DNA of 64,000 nucleotides from positions 558,001-622,000 of the forward strand of contig CAVQCG010000005.1 of assembly GCA_963710975.1 (NCBI GenBank). Reading direction: 5' to 3'. The translations under genes were made by a program, and so were the position numbers. Shown here one piece after another: positions 8,559 to 17,013 of the stretch. Each line of letters begins with the position of its first letter. Position 1 is the stretch's first letter. A model generated the notes under the pieces. The model was not told where the DNA came from and searched no databases. It worked only from the letters and a program-made list of their open reading frames with translations. This DNA comes from JBBQXH01 sp963710975 (GTDB taxonomy: Bacteria > Actinomycetota > Thermoleophilia > Gaiellales > Gaiellaceae).

Positions 8559-9994
8559 TCAGGCGCGTTCATCCAGCCAGGCTGCTCCGTAGCGGGGATA
8601 GAGGTCAGCCGGGTAGGGGACGAAGTCCCGGAGGCGGCGCGTGTGCACCCAGATGTCGTTCGGCGTCACAAGCGGAACGTACGGAAGCTGGTCGGAGCGA
8701 TTCGTTGCACCGAGCTCGCCGCCGCGCGCAACTCGTCGTCGGTTTGGGCACGAAGCCAGCGACTGAATGCGTCGTCGAGATCGGGAATCGACGCATGCTG
8801 GAAGTTCGGGAACCCATCGCAGCGCGTCGACGCAAACCCGATGACGGCGTCGACGGCATCTGGCCAGAGCCACTTGGAGATGAAGCTCGACGGGCCGGCC
8901 GCGCACGCCTCGTAGAACGGCGCGAACGGTTTCACATACCGAACTTCGAGGTGGACACCCATCCGTGCGAGCTGCGCTTGAACGATCGGGGCGATCCGCC
9001 GGAAGGCAGCATCGTCCTGGACGACGCACTCGCACGTGATCGGCTCACCCCCACGGGCTTCCCGGAGCAGCTCGGCGGCCCGCGCGAGATCCTGCCCGCG
9101 GCCCCGATCGACGTCAGGGTCGTAGAAGAGGTCGCCGGGAGGCACAGGGCCCCAGACGGGCGATCCTCGACCCGAGAGGGCACCGTCGACGAGCGCCTGC
9201 CTGTCGAGAGCAAGCGAGACCGCCTGCCGAACTCTCAGATCGTCGAAGCCGAGGTCCGACCGATGCCAGTCGAGTCCGAGGTAGAACGTGGATGCCTGGG
9301 GAAACTCGACGACCTCGAATCGGTGGTCGTCACGCAAGCGGTCGACCTCGGTGAGCGGCGGGCCGTGAAGGACGTGCACATCGCCCTTCTCGAGGGCGTC
9401 CAACCGGTCCTGTTCGTCCAGGATCGAGACCCATTCGATCCCGTCCAGCCTTGGCCGGGGCCCGTCGTACCCGTCGAAGCGCTCGACCGAGATCCGGTTC
9501 GGAGCCCACGACGTGAGCCTGAACGGGCCTGTGCCATCGGCGAACTCGAAGCCGAACCTCTCGGGCTCGCTCGCTCGGAGCGTCTCGTTGTAGATCGTGC
9601 TGTGCGTTCCCCAGAGAAGCGAGGGAAGCCTCACGTACGGGTAGCTCAGCCTGAACACCAGCGTGTCCTCGCCCTCGACCACGACGGACTCCACCGGATC
9701 CCAGTACCAGAGCTGGCCCGTGGGGTCAGCCCGCCGAAGGTGCTCGAGCGGGCCGAGTACGGCCCGTGCGTTGCACACGGCGCCCGAGTGGAAACGAGCG
9801 CCTGCGCGGATCCTGACGCGCCACTCGAGGCCGTCCGAGCTCACCTCCCAGGAGGATGCAAGACCCGGTTGGGCAAGCGAGTTCGCGTCCTTCACCATCA
9901 GCAACTCGTAGACGGCGACGTGTGGCGGGTCGATGTGCGGGCCGGTCGGGTCGAGCCGCGAGAACTCGTAGTCGAATGCCTCGCGAAGAATCAC
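8559..9994 (-). CDS. Family 5 extracellular solute-binding-like protein without a signal peptide (frame break)
   Basis: This gene of about 478 residues belongs to the DppA/OppA-type peptide-binding family: EFADGTGPFRLTSW, DLRVRQAVSLALDRQALVD, and a C-terminal PLVTPNDIWV. The frame changes near 8696 (QRIA to SDQLPYVPL), needing one added base. GTG 9994 overlaps the preceding stop in GTGA and has a strong GGAGGT five bases upstream. The N-terminus (MILREAFDYEFSRLDP) enters the fold at once, with no signal sequence or lipobox. The product may stay in the cytoplasm unless the true start is elsewhere. A second, lipoprotein-type homologue is at 30684-32508 beside a full transporter. Confidence 0.8.
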
Positions 9995-10815
9995 GAATCA
10001 CCTCCGAGTAGGTGGGTGACGATCAAGCTGATGGACTCGTCTGGTCGTTCGATGAGGTTCCCGTGCCCACACCCTTCGAAGACGTGGAGGCGAGCGCCAG
10101 CGATTAGCTCGGCCATGAGCCGCATGCCCACTCCCCCCGGTCCGCAGTCGAGCGGCGTCAGGCAGTCTTCCGAGCCGCAGAGAAGCAGCGTTGGTGCCGT
10201 GATCTTCCCCAGAAGCTCCGTCACGTCGGTCTCGATCATCGCGTCGCAGGCATCGCAGAAGACGTCAACGGAGACATTGCGCGCGACGACCTCGCGCGTC
10301 GCCGCGAGCTGGTCGGGCCCGAAAGCCGCGTCGAGATATGACCGCGAGAACGCTTTCGTCGAGAGCTCGAGCGCGAGCTCGTCCGACTCCGTGCCGTACG
10401 CGCGGGCAACCGCCTTCCAGATCTCGAGCTGAGTTCGCGCCATCTGGTCGCATTTCGCTACGGCACCGCTGATCACGAGGCGGTCGACGTACTCCGGATA
10501 CTTCGCCGCAAACCGCGTCGCGATGAAGCCGCCCATCGAGCCCCCGTGCACGTGCGTCCGCTCGATGCCCACCTCGGCGAGCAGCGCCGCGAGGTCGTCA
10601 GACCATGTGTCCATGGTGTAACGCTGCTCGGGTCGGTCGCTCTGCCCGTAGCCTCGGTGGTCGTAGTCGAGGACGGTGAAATGCTCGGCCATCGCTGCCG
10701 TGACGGTCGAGTAGCCCTCATGCGCACTCACCGCGCCACCGATCTGGACAAGGTTCGGCCCCGCCCCGAGTAGCTCGTACCACAGCTCAACGCCGTTCAC
10801 CGCTGCGCTAGCCAC
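9991..10815 (-). CDS. Alpha/beta-fold hydrolase
   Basis: This hydrolase of about 274 residues has the nucleophile elbow GGSMGG (in THVHGGSMGGFIATRFA), an acid region APTLLLCGSEDCLTP, and the catalytic histidine in EGCGHGNLIERPD. DYDHRGYGQSDRP is the usual strand-loop before the elbow. The start may be GTG 10815, overlapping the upstream TAG by 8 bases, or GTG 10800 (VNGVELWYEL). It lies between the M20 hydrolase and the binding-like protein with overlaps on both sides, so it is translated with them. Ester, lactone or C-C bond hydrolysis are all possible. Confidence 0.85.
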   Translation of the reverse strand: MASAAVNGVELWYELLGAGPNLVQIGGAVSAHEGYSTVTAAMAEHFTVLDYDHRGYGQSDRPEQRYTMDTWSDDLAALLAEVGIERTHVHGGSMGGFIATRFAAKYPEYVDRLVISGAVAKCDQMARTQLEIWKAVARAYGTESDELALELSTKAFSRSYLDAAFGPDQLAATREVVARNVSVDVFCDACDAMIETDVTELLGKITAPTLLLCGSEDCLTPLDCGPGGVGMRLMAELIAGARLHVFEGCGHGNLIERPDESISLIVTHLLGGDS

Positions 10816-12037
10816 CGAGGAACCTCGCCGACGCGTGGGCATAGATCCGCGCCGCTTGGACGATTGACTCGACGCGAATGGACTCGTTCGGCGTGTGGGC
10901 AACCGTGAGCAGACCGGGGCCGAAGGAGGGGACCGTGGGAATCCCCGCGACGAGTTGGAAGTACGGCGCGTCGGTGCCGCCCGGGAACCCTGCAAGCGGG
11001 GGTCGCTTGCCAAGAACGACGGCGGCTGCCCCGGCGAGAGCCTCGACGACGGGATGACCGGGCGGGATCTCACAGGGAGGCGTCCAGTGGTCGATTTCGA
11101 GCCTCGCCTCGAGTGTGGGGTCGGCGGCGCGGGCTTCCTCGAGGAAGGCGAGCAGATCGGCTTCGATTCCTTCCTTCGTCATCCCGGGCAGCGCCCTGAC
11201 GTCGGAGAGGAACTCCGCACCTCCCGAAAGGATTCCGTATCCGATACCGCTTTCTGCCGTTAGCCCGACGTTGAGTGTCGGGTGCGCGACCAGGGGATGC
11301 GGGCTGTAGGTGAGCAGCGAGAAACCCTCACTGTCCATTGCGCTCATCAGGCGCGCCATCTGCACGCTCGCGTTGACCGACTCGAATTGGTCCGAGAGGC
11401 TCGAATGCATCTGGGTCCCACGAACCCGGATCGTGAAGAGCGCCGAGCCTCGAGAAACCAGCCGGATCGCGTCCCAGTCATCGCTGATCCCCGACGGCTC
11501 GCCGATGACACAAGCGTCGGCGTGGAGGAGACCCTCGTCCGCGAGCCACCGCGCGCCGAATCGCCCGCCGGCCTCCTCATCCGCGGTGAACACGAGTGCG
11601 AGCGTGCCGTCCGTGCCGACCTCGGCTACGGCGGCGGCAGCATAGACCATCGCGCCCACGGCGCCCTTCATGTCCGCCGAGCCGAGCCCGGTCAGAACGC
11701 CGTCGTCGACGACAGGATCCCACGGCGGCGTCTTCCAAGCGCCCAGATCCCCGGGGGGCTTCGTGTCGAGATGCCCGCAGAGCATGAGCGTCGGTCCCTG
11801 CCCGCGGCCGGGAACCCGGCCGAGCACGTTCGGCCGCTCGGTGACCAGACTCGCCACCTCGACCTGGGCGACCCCGAGGGCGCGGAGCCGTTCGGCTACG
11901 AGACCGGCAGCGGCCCTTTCGTCCCCTGGGGGACTCGGGCTGGGAGTCGCAACGAGCTCGCACACAAAGTCGATGAGCTCGGCCTGCCGTTCGTCGATGA
12001 ACGCGTCCAGCGCCTCGGTGGTGACATCGACCGACAA
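10808..12037 (-). CDS. M20-family metallohydrolase (ArgE/DapE/ACY1-like)
   Basis: This 409-residue dinuclear-metal amidohydrolase has metal-ligand segments LCGHLDTKPPGDLG, GLGSADMKG, TADEEAGG, IGEPSG and a late VAHTPNESI, plus the dimerisation-domain IRVRGTQMHSSLSD. Such enzymes remove N-acyl or peptide groups from amino acids. The start is TTG 12037, as no ATG or GTG lies between it and the divergent SDR at 12057. It heads a block of M20, hydrolase, binding-like protein and alcohol dehydrogenase. A CG-centred palindrome at 12077-12090 is 40 bases upstream. A close paralogue is at 18661-19924. Confidence 0.88.
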   Translation of the reverse strand: MSVDVTTEALDAFIDERQAELIDFVCELVATPSPSPPGDERAAAGLVAERLRALGVAQVEVASLVTERPNVLGRVPGRGQGPTLMLCGHLDTKPPGDLGAWKTPPWDPVVDDGVLTGLGSADMKGAVGAMVYAAAAVAEVGTDGTLALVFTADEEAGGRFGARWLADEGLLHADACVIGEPSGISDDWDAIRLVSRGSALFTIRVRGTQMHSSLSDQFESVNASVQMARLMSAMDSEGFSLLTYSPHPLVAHPTLNVGLTAESGIGYGILSGGAEFLSDVRALPGMTKEGIEADLLAFLEEARAADPTLEARLEIDHWTPPCEIPPGHPVVEALAGAAAVVLGKRPPLAGFPGGTDAPYFQLVAGIPTVPSFGPGLLTVAHTPNESIRVESIVQAARIYAHASARFLGG

Positions 12038-12056
12038 GGGCGAGATACTACTTGTG

Positions 12057-12842
12057 ATGGTAGCCCGATTCCAGGAGAAAATCGTTTTTGTAACGGGCGC
12101 CGGGAGCGGCTTCGGCCGCGCGGCGGCGCGAGCGTTCGCCCGCGAGGGAGCGGTCACAGTCATCCTCGTCGACCGTCTCGAAGACCGGCTCGACGCCGCC
12201 CGCGGAGAGATCGAAGCACTCGGAGCTCGGGGGATTCCGATTCTCGCTGACCTCGCTGATATCACAGCTTGCGAGTACTCCGTCCAGGCGGCCCTCGACG
12301 CGACAGGTCGCCTGGACATCGTGTTGTCGAACCATGCCGCGATGGCGTATCCGACGCCGTTCGTCGATCTGACCGACGAAGCGTGGACGACGGAGCTCAA
12401 CGTCAACCTCACGAGCTCGTTTGTGATCGCACAACGCGCGGCCCGGTCGATGATCGAGACCGGAGGTGGCGTGATCCTCTTCACCGCATCGGTGAACTCG
12501 CTGGGCGCCGGCCGCGGATTTGCGCCGTACTGCGCCAGCAAGACGGGACTGGTCGCTCTCGCCCGGGTGATGGCAGTCGAGCTCGCCGAACACGGAATCC
12601 GCGTGAACTGTGTCAGCCCGGGCCCCGCGGACACGCAGCGATCGGTCGACCTCGTCGGAGAGAGGACGATGGAACGGTTCCGGCACAGCTTCCCTGGCGT
12701 ACCGATGAACCGCCTCGCCTCCGCCGAGGACATTGCCGAGGCCTTCCTCTATCTGGCATCGGACGCCGCCGGCTACGTGACGGGGCAGAACCTCATCGTC
12801 GACGGCGGCTTGACCGCCCAGATCTACGACGCTCCGGAGTGA
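12057..12842 (+). CDS. Short-chain dehydrogenase/reductase (SNHA variant subgroup)
   Basis: This 261-residue SDR has TGAGSGFG near residue 13, a catalytic serine region FTASVNS and YCASK. The usual NNAG is replaced by SNHAAM, a feature shared with the SDR at 14159, and the protein ends GGLTAQIYDAPE. The start is ATG 12057, about 20 bases from the divergent M20 start, so any leader is very short. Codons 7-12 are unusually AT-rich (GAG AAA ATC GTT TTT GTA) because they contain the operator-like palindrome at 12077-12090. It leads the block SDR, MBL, EthD, SDR. Confidence 0.9.
   Translation: MVARFQEKIVFVTGAGSGFGRAAARAFAREGAVTVILVDRLEDRLDAARGEIEALGARGIPILADLADITACEYSVQAALDATGRLDIVLSNHAAMAYPTPFVDLTDEAWTTELNVNLTSSFVIAQRAARSMIETGGGVILFTASVNSLGAGRGFAPYCASKTGLVALARVMAVELAEHGIRVNCVSPGPADTQRSVDLVGERTMERFRHSFPGVPMNRLASAEDIAEAFLYLASDAAGYVTGQNLIVDGGLTAQIYDAPE
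12077..12090. promoter_or_regulatory. Putative LacI-family operator, site D (inside the SDR coding sequence)
   Basis: GAAAATCGTTTTTG is a near-palindrome centred on CG. Its complement, CAAAAACGATTTTC, differs in one base from the sites at 24424-24437 and 32573-32586. It lies 20-33 bases into the SDR gene and 40 bases upstream of the divergent M20 gene, so one bound repressor could block both directions. The tract stands out as AT-rich in GC-rich coding sequence. Assignment to the LacI protein at 32625-33650 is inference. Confidence 0.65.
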
Positions 12843-12871
12843 CGCGATGAGACCAACCGAGGTGTGACCTG

Positions 12872-13625
12872 ATGAGGCTGACCGATGACGTCGTGCTGGT
12901 CGGAGGCGGCTCCTACACCGGCTTCGGTATCTCCGCTGACTTCGATGCGCACTGTTATCTCCTCGACGGGGGCGACGAGCTCGCGCTCGTCGACTGCGGT
13001 ACCGGCACCGAGGCCGCTATGACGCGCCTGCTGGCTAATGTCCAGGCGGCGGGGCTCGATCCGGGGCGGATCTCCCGCCTCTTCCTGACCCACTTCCACG
13101 CCGACCACGCCGGCGGCGCGGCCCGCTACCGTGAGCGCCTCGGCCTCGACGTCGCGATCGCCGCCGAAGCGGCGACGGCGCTCGAGACGGCTGACCACGA
13201 GGCGACGGGCTTCGCGCCGGGCCAGCGGACAGGCCTGTTCCCGGTGGACTTCGACTATCCGGCGTGCCCGGTGGCCGATCGGCTCGCCGACGGCGACGTC
13301 CGGCAGGTCGGCCGCTTCACCGTGCGGTTCCTGGCCACACCCGGCCATTGCGGTGGCCACGGCTCCTACCTCGTCACGGGCGGCGACCGTACGTACCTGT
13401 TCGCTGGCGATGCCGTGTTCGCCTGGGGCAAGGTAGCTGTCCTCGCGACCGCGGACTGCAACCTGCAAGCGCTCCTCTCGTCGGTGCGGCGCCTAGCTGA
13501 CGAGGAGTTCAACGGCCCTTCTCCCCGGCCATGCCGAGATTGTGCTCGACGGCGGCAAGGCCCATGTCGAGCAGGCGAAGGCGACGATCGACGCCCTGAC
13601 CGTTCCACCGAACTGGTTCTCTTGA
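12872..13625 (+). CDS. Metallo-beta-lactamase-fold hydrolase (frame break near the end)
   Basis: This MBL-fold protein of about 250 residues has the zinc motif LTHFHADHAGG, a later ligand histidine in TPGHCGGHGSYL, and the aspartate in LFAGDAVF. The frame breaks near 13516. One frame ends in an arginine-rich tail to 13651, while the correct frame continues as LLPGHAEIVLDGGKAHVEQ and stops at 13623-13625, so one extra base in the C-run is likely. Members of this group are often thioesterases or lactonases. Two paralogues, at 25348 and 33830, also lie next to pathway genes. It begins 29 bases after the SDR stop. Confidence 0.85.
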
Positions 13626-13647
13626 CCCACGAACCGGGAGGTTCCCA

Positions 13648-14016
13648 GTGATCAAAGTGATTGGCACTGCGTACAAGCGAGACGACTTCACCACGGAGGA
13701 GTTCTTCCGCTACTGGCAGGAAGTGCACGCGCCAATCTCGGCGAAGGCGCCGGGTCTTCGGGGCTACGTCGTGTCGGAGGTCGTTCGCAAGCTCGAAGGC
13801 GGAGAACTCGAGGCGGATGCGTTCGTCGAGCAGTGGTTTGACGACGAGTCGGCGATGGAGCGCGCGAGCGCCTCGCCTGAGGTCGAGGAAGCCTGGGCCG
13901 ACGTCCCGAAGTACGCGAAGATGACCGGAACCTGGTGGGTGACGCGCGAACACGTGTACATCCCGCCTCCGATCACGGGCCCTGGCACACTCAGCCGCCA
14001 GGCATGGCTCGCCTAG
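13648..14016 (+). CDS. EthD-domain protein
   Basis: This 122-residue protein has the EthD-type ferredoxin-like fold: KVIGTAYKRDDFTTEEFFRYW, then EVHAPI and the conserved tail HVYIPPPITGPG. GTG 13648 is preceded by GGGAGG. EthD proteins form small dimeric barrels. Some are needed for ether degradation by an unknown mechanism, and others act as isomerases or decarboxylases. A paralogue on the other strand at 18153-18518 shares the C-terminal tail almost perfectly, so the tail is probably functional. It sits between an MBL hydrolase and an SDR. Confidence 0.85.
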   Translation: MIKVIGTAYKRDDFTTEEFFRYWQEVHAPISAKAPGLRGYVVSEVVRKLEGGELEADAFVEQWFDDESAMERASASPEVEEAWADVPKYAKMTGTWWVTREHVYIPPPITGPGTLSRQAWLA

Positions 14017-14023
14017 CCTTCTG

Positions 14024-14140
14024 ATGAACCACCTGGCCGGGTACACGATCAGTCACCACTCGTACCCGTTCGCGCAGGCGCTGGCCGGAATCTTCGGGGC
14101 AGCACGCGGCCCCGGGCCGTCGACGCTGCAACGGGGTTGA
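14024..14140 (+). CDS. Possible 38-residue small ORF
   Basis: An ATG at 14024 opens a 38-residue reading frame (MNHLAGYTISHHSYPFAQAL at its start) in the 142-base gap between the EthD gene and the next SDR. It has no clear ribosome-binding site and no recognised family. It could be a real small protein, the remnant of a deleted gene, or chance. The SDR Shine-Dalgarno (AAGGAGG) begins just after its stop, so the gap does contain translation signals. Confidence 0.25.
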   Translation: MNHLAGYTISHHSYPFAQALAGIFGAARGPGPSTLQRG

Positions 14141-14158
14141 CGAAGGAGGACATTTCAC

Positions 14159-14965
14159 ATGGCGGGAACGGCTCGGTTCACAGGGCGCGTGGCGCTGGTC
14201 ACCGGTGCCGGCGCAGGCTTCGGAAGAGCGACGGCTGTCGGTCTGGCGCGCGATGGCGCCCGGCATGTGGGACTCGTCGAGCGTTACCCCGACCGCCTCG
14301 ACGCGGTCTGTGCAGAGGTCGAGGCGAACGGCGCGCACGCGGTGGCGATTGCTGCCGACCTCGAGGACGCCGAGACGGCGACGACGGTGGTGAATAGGAT
14401 GGTGGCGGCCGCGGGCGGCCTCGATATCTTGATCTCGAACCACGTCGCGATGGGCAAGGAAGCCGCCTTCCTTGACGGCACCGATGCCGACTGGGACCGG
14501 GAGCTCGCAGTCAACCTGACGAGCCACTACGTGCTCGCAAGGAATGCTGCCCGCGCGATGCGCGACCACGGGAAGGGCGGCTCGATCGCATTCACCGCTT
14601 CGGTCGACGCGCTTGGGGCCGAGCGAGGGTTCACGGGATACTGCGTTACGAAAGCCGGCCTGGTGGCGCTCTCACGAGTGATGGCTGTAGAGCTCGCCGC
14701 CTACGGGATCCGAGTGAACTGTGTGAGCCCCGGCCCGGGGGACACGCAAGGATCGATCGACCTGATGGGCGAAGAGCAGATGCAGCACTTCCGCACGGCT
14801 GGATTCGCTGGCGTCCCATTGAACCGCCTCGCAAGCGTCGACGACATCGCCGAGGCGTTCCTCTACCTGGCCTCGGACGCCGCCGGCTTCGTCACCGGAC
14901 ACAACCTGGTCGTCGACGGAGGCCTGACCGTGTACGCCTACCAGGTTCCAGAGGACGCGGGCTGA
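14159..14965 (+). CDS. Short-chain dehydrogenase/reductase (SNHV variant subgroup)
   Basis: This 268-residue SDR is closely related to the one at 12057. It has TGAGAGFG, an ISNHVAM segment in place of NNAG, FTASVDA, YCVTK as the YxxxK pair, and NRLASVDDIAEAFLYLASDAAG. The start ATG 14159 follows a strong AAGGAGG with suitable spacing. It ends the rightward block that starts at 12057. Two close paralogues in one block suggest successive oxidations or different stereochemistry on related intermediates (inference). Confidence 0.9.
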   Translation: MAGTARFTGRVALVTGAGAGFGRATAVGLARDGARHVGLVERYPDRLDAVCAEVEANGAHAVAIAADLEDAETATTVVNRMVAAAGGLDILISNHVAMGKEAAFLDGTDADWDRELAVNLTSHYVLARNAARAMRDHGKGGSIAFTASVDALGAERGFTGYCVTKAGLVALSRVMAVELAAYGIRVNCVSPGPGDTQGSIDLMGEEQMQHFRTAGFAGVPLNRLASVDDIAEAFLYLASDAAGFVTGHNLVVDGGLTVYAYQVPEDAG

Positions 14966-14970
14966 AGACG

Positions 14971-14989
14971 CTGCTTCCGTCGGGAGCAG
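14971..14989. terminator. Possible bidirectional hairpin between convergent SDR genes
   Basis: CTGCTTCC, a GTC loop and GGGAGCAG form an 8-bp stem with one G-T pair in the 45-base gap between two genes that end towards each other. There is no T-run, as is common in high-GC actinobacteria. Confidence 0.35.
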
Positions 14990-15010
14990 AGCACCTCGGC
15001 TCAGGCCCTC

Positions 15011-15976
15011 TCAGGGCGCGTCGAGGCCCGACTCGAACGTGCCTCGGAAACGATCGAAGAGCTCACCCATGTCCCATGGGCCCGGACTGAACATGGAGCG
15101 AAAGCGCCTGGGCCTCCGGTAGAGGTGGACTTCGAAGCCCCATCCTCCGACGATCTGACCTGAGATCCAGTCCGCCTCATCGCTGACCAGGTAGACCAAC
15201 GCAGGCGGCACGTGGGCCGGGTCGAACTCACCCGTTCGCCATCGATCCTGGTCCGGCAGTTCCTCGAGAGGAATGCTTGCCGTCATCCGGGTGGCCGCTT
15301 GCGGGATGTAGACGTTCGCGGTTCCGCCTAACTCGCGAAGCGGTTCGACACAGCTGAAGGTCAGAGCGACGACGCCGGCCTTGGCGACGGCATACGCGAG
15401 GTGGCTTGCCTCCCCAAATAGCCCAGCGTCTGAGGAGAAGTTGACGAGCCGCCGGCCGGCGCCTTCGACATTCGTCCAGTGCGCGACGATCGCACGGCTC
15501 GTGTTCAGCGTTCCGGCCAAATGGACGCGAAGGGTGGCCTCCCAATCATCGAGCTCCAGGTCGAGGATCGAACCGCGGCGGATGATCCCGGCGACGTTGA
15601 CGAGGATATCGACCCTCCCGAACTCGACAAGCGTCTCCGCGATGATCCCCTGTGCCTGCTCGGGATCGCCAACGTCCGCCGCCATCCCCCGACAGACGCC
15701 GTCCTCGGCACGGATCTCCGCTGCCGCCCCCTCTGCGACGCCGAGGTCGGTACCGGTACCGTCGAGAGCCGAGCCGAGATCGGCGATCATCACGGACGCG
15801 CCCTCGCGGGCCATTGCACCCGCGACCTGGCGACCGATGCCACGCCCGCCACCGGTGACGACGGCGACCTTGCCTTCGAGCCGCCGGAGATGCAGCGACT
15901 CCGACACGTTCGCATCGCCCTCGTTCGACTTGCCCGGCCATCTCACAACTGGCTTATCAGTGTGTTCAGCTTCCAT
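15011..15976 (-). CDS. Short-chain dehydrogenase/reductase with extended termini
   Basis: This SDR of up to 321 residues has the Rossmann motif TGGGRGIG, NVAG, a serine in NFSSDAG and YAVAK. It is longer than classical SDRs, with an extra C-terminal tail of about 40 residues (RPRRFRSMFSPGPWDMGELF). The inserted stretch SALDGTGTDLGVAEGA resembles SDRs acting on CoA- or steroid-like substrates, but that is only an impression. An alternative GTG at 15907 (VSESLHL) with GAGGG upstream may be the real start. It has no close overlap with neighbours and may be transcribed alone. Confidence 0.85.
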   Translation of the reverse strand: MEAEHTDKPVVRWPGKSNEGDANVSESLHLRRLEGKVAVVTGGGRGIGRQVAGAMAREGASVMIADLGSALDGTGTDLGVAEGAAAEIRAEDGVCRGMAADVGDPEQAQGIIAETLVEFGRVDILVNVAGIIRRGSILDLELDDWEATLRVHLAGTLNTSRAIVAHWTNVEGAGRRLVNFSSDAGLFGEASHLAYAVAKAGVVALTFSCVEPLRELGGTANVYIPQAATRMTASIPLEELPDQDRWRTGEFDPAHVPPALVYLVSDEADWISGQIVGGWGFEVHLYRRPRRFRSMFSPGPWDMGELFDRFRGTFESGLDAP

Positions 15977-16029
15977 CGCGCGTGCGGTCGTACAGCGTGC
16001 TCGGACGAAGGGCTATCGCGTCACCCATC

Positions 16030-16953
16030 TCAGAGCCGGAATGCGTGGCGGACGGCCTCGGCTGCTTCGGCAAGTGCCGCATTTGCCCGAGGCACGACCC
16101 CGGGCAACCTGAAGAAGCCGTGGATCATTCCTTCATAGCGAGTGATCACGGTCGGAACGCCAGCTGCTTCAAGTCGTCTTCCGTAGGCTTCGCCTTCATC
16201 CCGCAAGACGTCGTATTCGGCGGTGATGATGTGCGCCGGTGCTACTGACACGAGATCGGGAGCACGAAGGGGTGAGGCGTCGGCCTGAAACCAATCGCCG
16301 TCTGGCAGATACTGCTCCCAGAACCAGCGCATCGCATCCCGCGTCAGCCAGTAACCGTCGGCGAAGTCCGTGTATGACCCTGTATCGAGATCTGCATCAC
16401 AAACCGGATAGACCATCAGCTGGAGGCTGAGCTCCAGCGACATGGCTCGTGCGCGCCGCGCAACCACCGCGCTCATGTTGCCACCCGCGCTATCACCGCC
16501 GACCGCGAGCGCACCCGGGAGCCCCCCGATCGATTCAGCGTTCTGATGGAGCCAACTGGTGACCGTCCAGGCATCGTCGAGCGCGGCGGGAAAAGGATGC
16601 TCCGGCGCAAGACGGTAATCAACCGAGACCACAATGCAACGAGACAGTCGGGCAAGAGTGGAACACACCCCATGGCAAGTCTCTAGGTCGCCCAACACCC
16701 AGCCGCCGCCGTGCATGTAGATCAGGATCGGAGCAGGATCCTTTACGGGCCTGTACACGCGTACTGGAACCGGTGCGGTCTCGTCCGGCACGACGTGATC
16801 CTCAAACGGGACGGCCTCGAATGCGCCGAAGAAGGAACCTGCGCTGGCACGCATTGCCGCCCGCTGCTCGTCGATTGGCTGCTCCCCGTACTTCGGGGCG
16901 CCTGCCTGTTCCAGCGTCGCCAGAAACGCCTGCACATGGGCATCTAAAGGCAT
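16030..16953 (-). CDS. HSL-family alpha/beta hydrolase (esterase/lipase)
   Basis: This 307-residue enzyme has the oxyanion motif YMHGGGWVLGD, the nucleophile GDSAGGN, an acidic residue in AEYDVLRDEG and the histidine in GMIHGFF. These identify a hormone-sensitive-lipase-type carboxylesterase working in the cytoplasm on short esters. ATG 16953 is the first residue of a normal family start. A 60-base gap separates it from the aminotransferase upstream. Its placement in the catabolic locus suggests it cleaves an ester intermediate. Confidence 0.9.
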   Translation of the reverse strand: MPLDAHVQAFLATLEQAGAPKYGEQPIDEQRAAMRASAGSFFGAFEAVPFEDHVVPDETAPVPVRVYRPVKDPAPILIYMHGGGWVLGDLETCHGVCSTLARLSRCIVVSVDYRLAPEHPFPAALDDAWTVTSWLHQNAESIGGLPGALAVGGDSAGGNMSAVVARRARAMSLELSLQLMVYPVCDADLDTGSYTDFADGYWLTRDAMRWFWEQYLPDGDWFQADASPLRAPDLVSVAPAHIITAEYDVLRDEGEAYGRRLEAAGVPTVITRYEGMIHGFFRLPGVVPRANAALAEAAEAVRHAFRL

Positions 16954-17013
16954 GAAGTACCTCCAATTCGGTTGTCATCGGCAACGCATGCAGGCCAGGC
17001 CGCTGCGGCAAGC

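Noticed and set aside
8510..10432. 640-residue plus-strand open frame
   Set aside because: Antisense to the binding-like protein and hydrolase genes, which have clear motifs.
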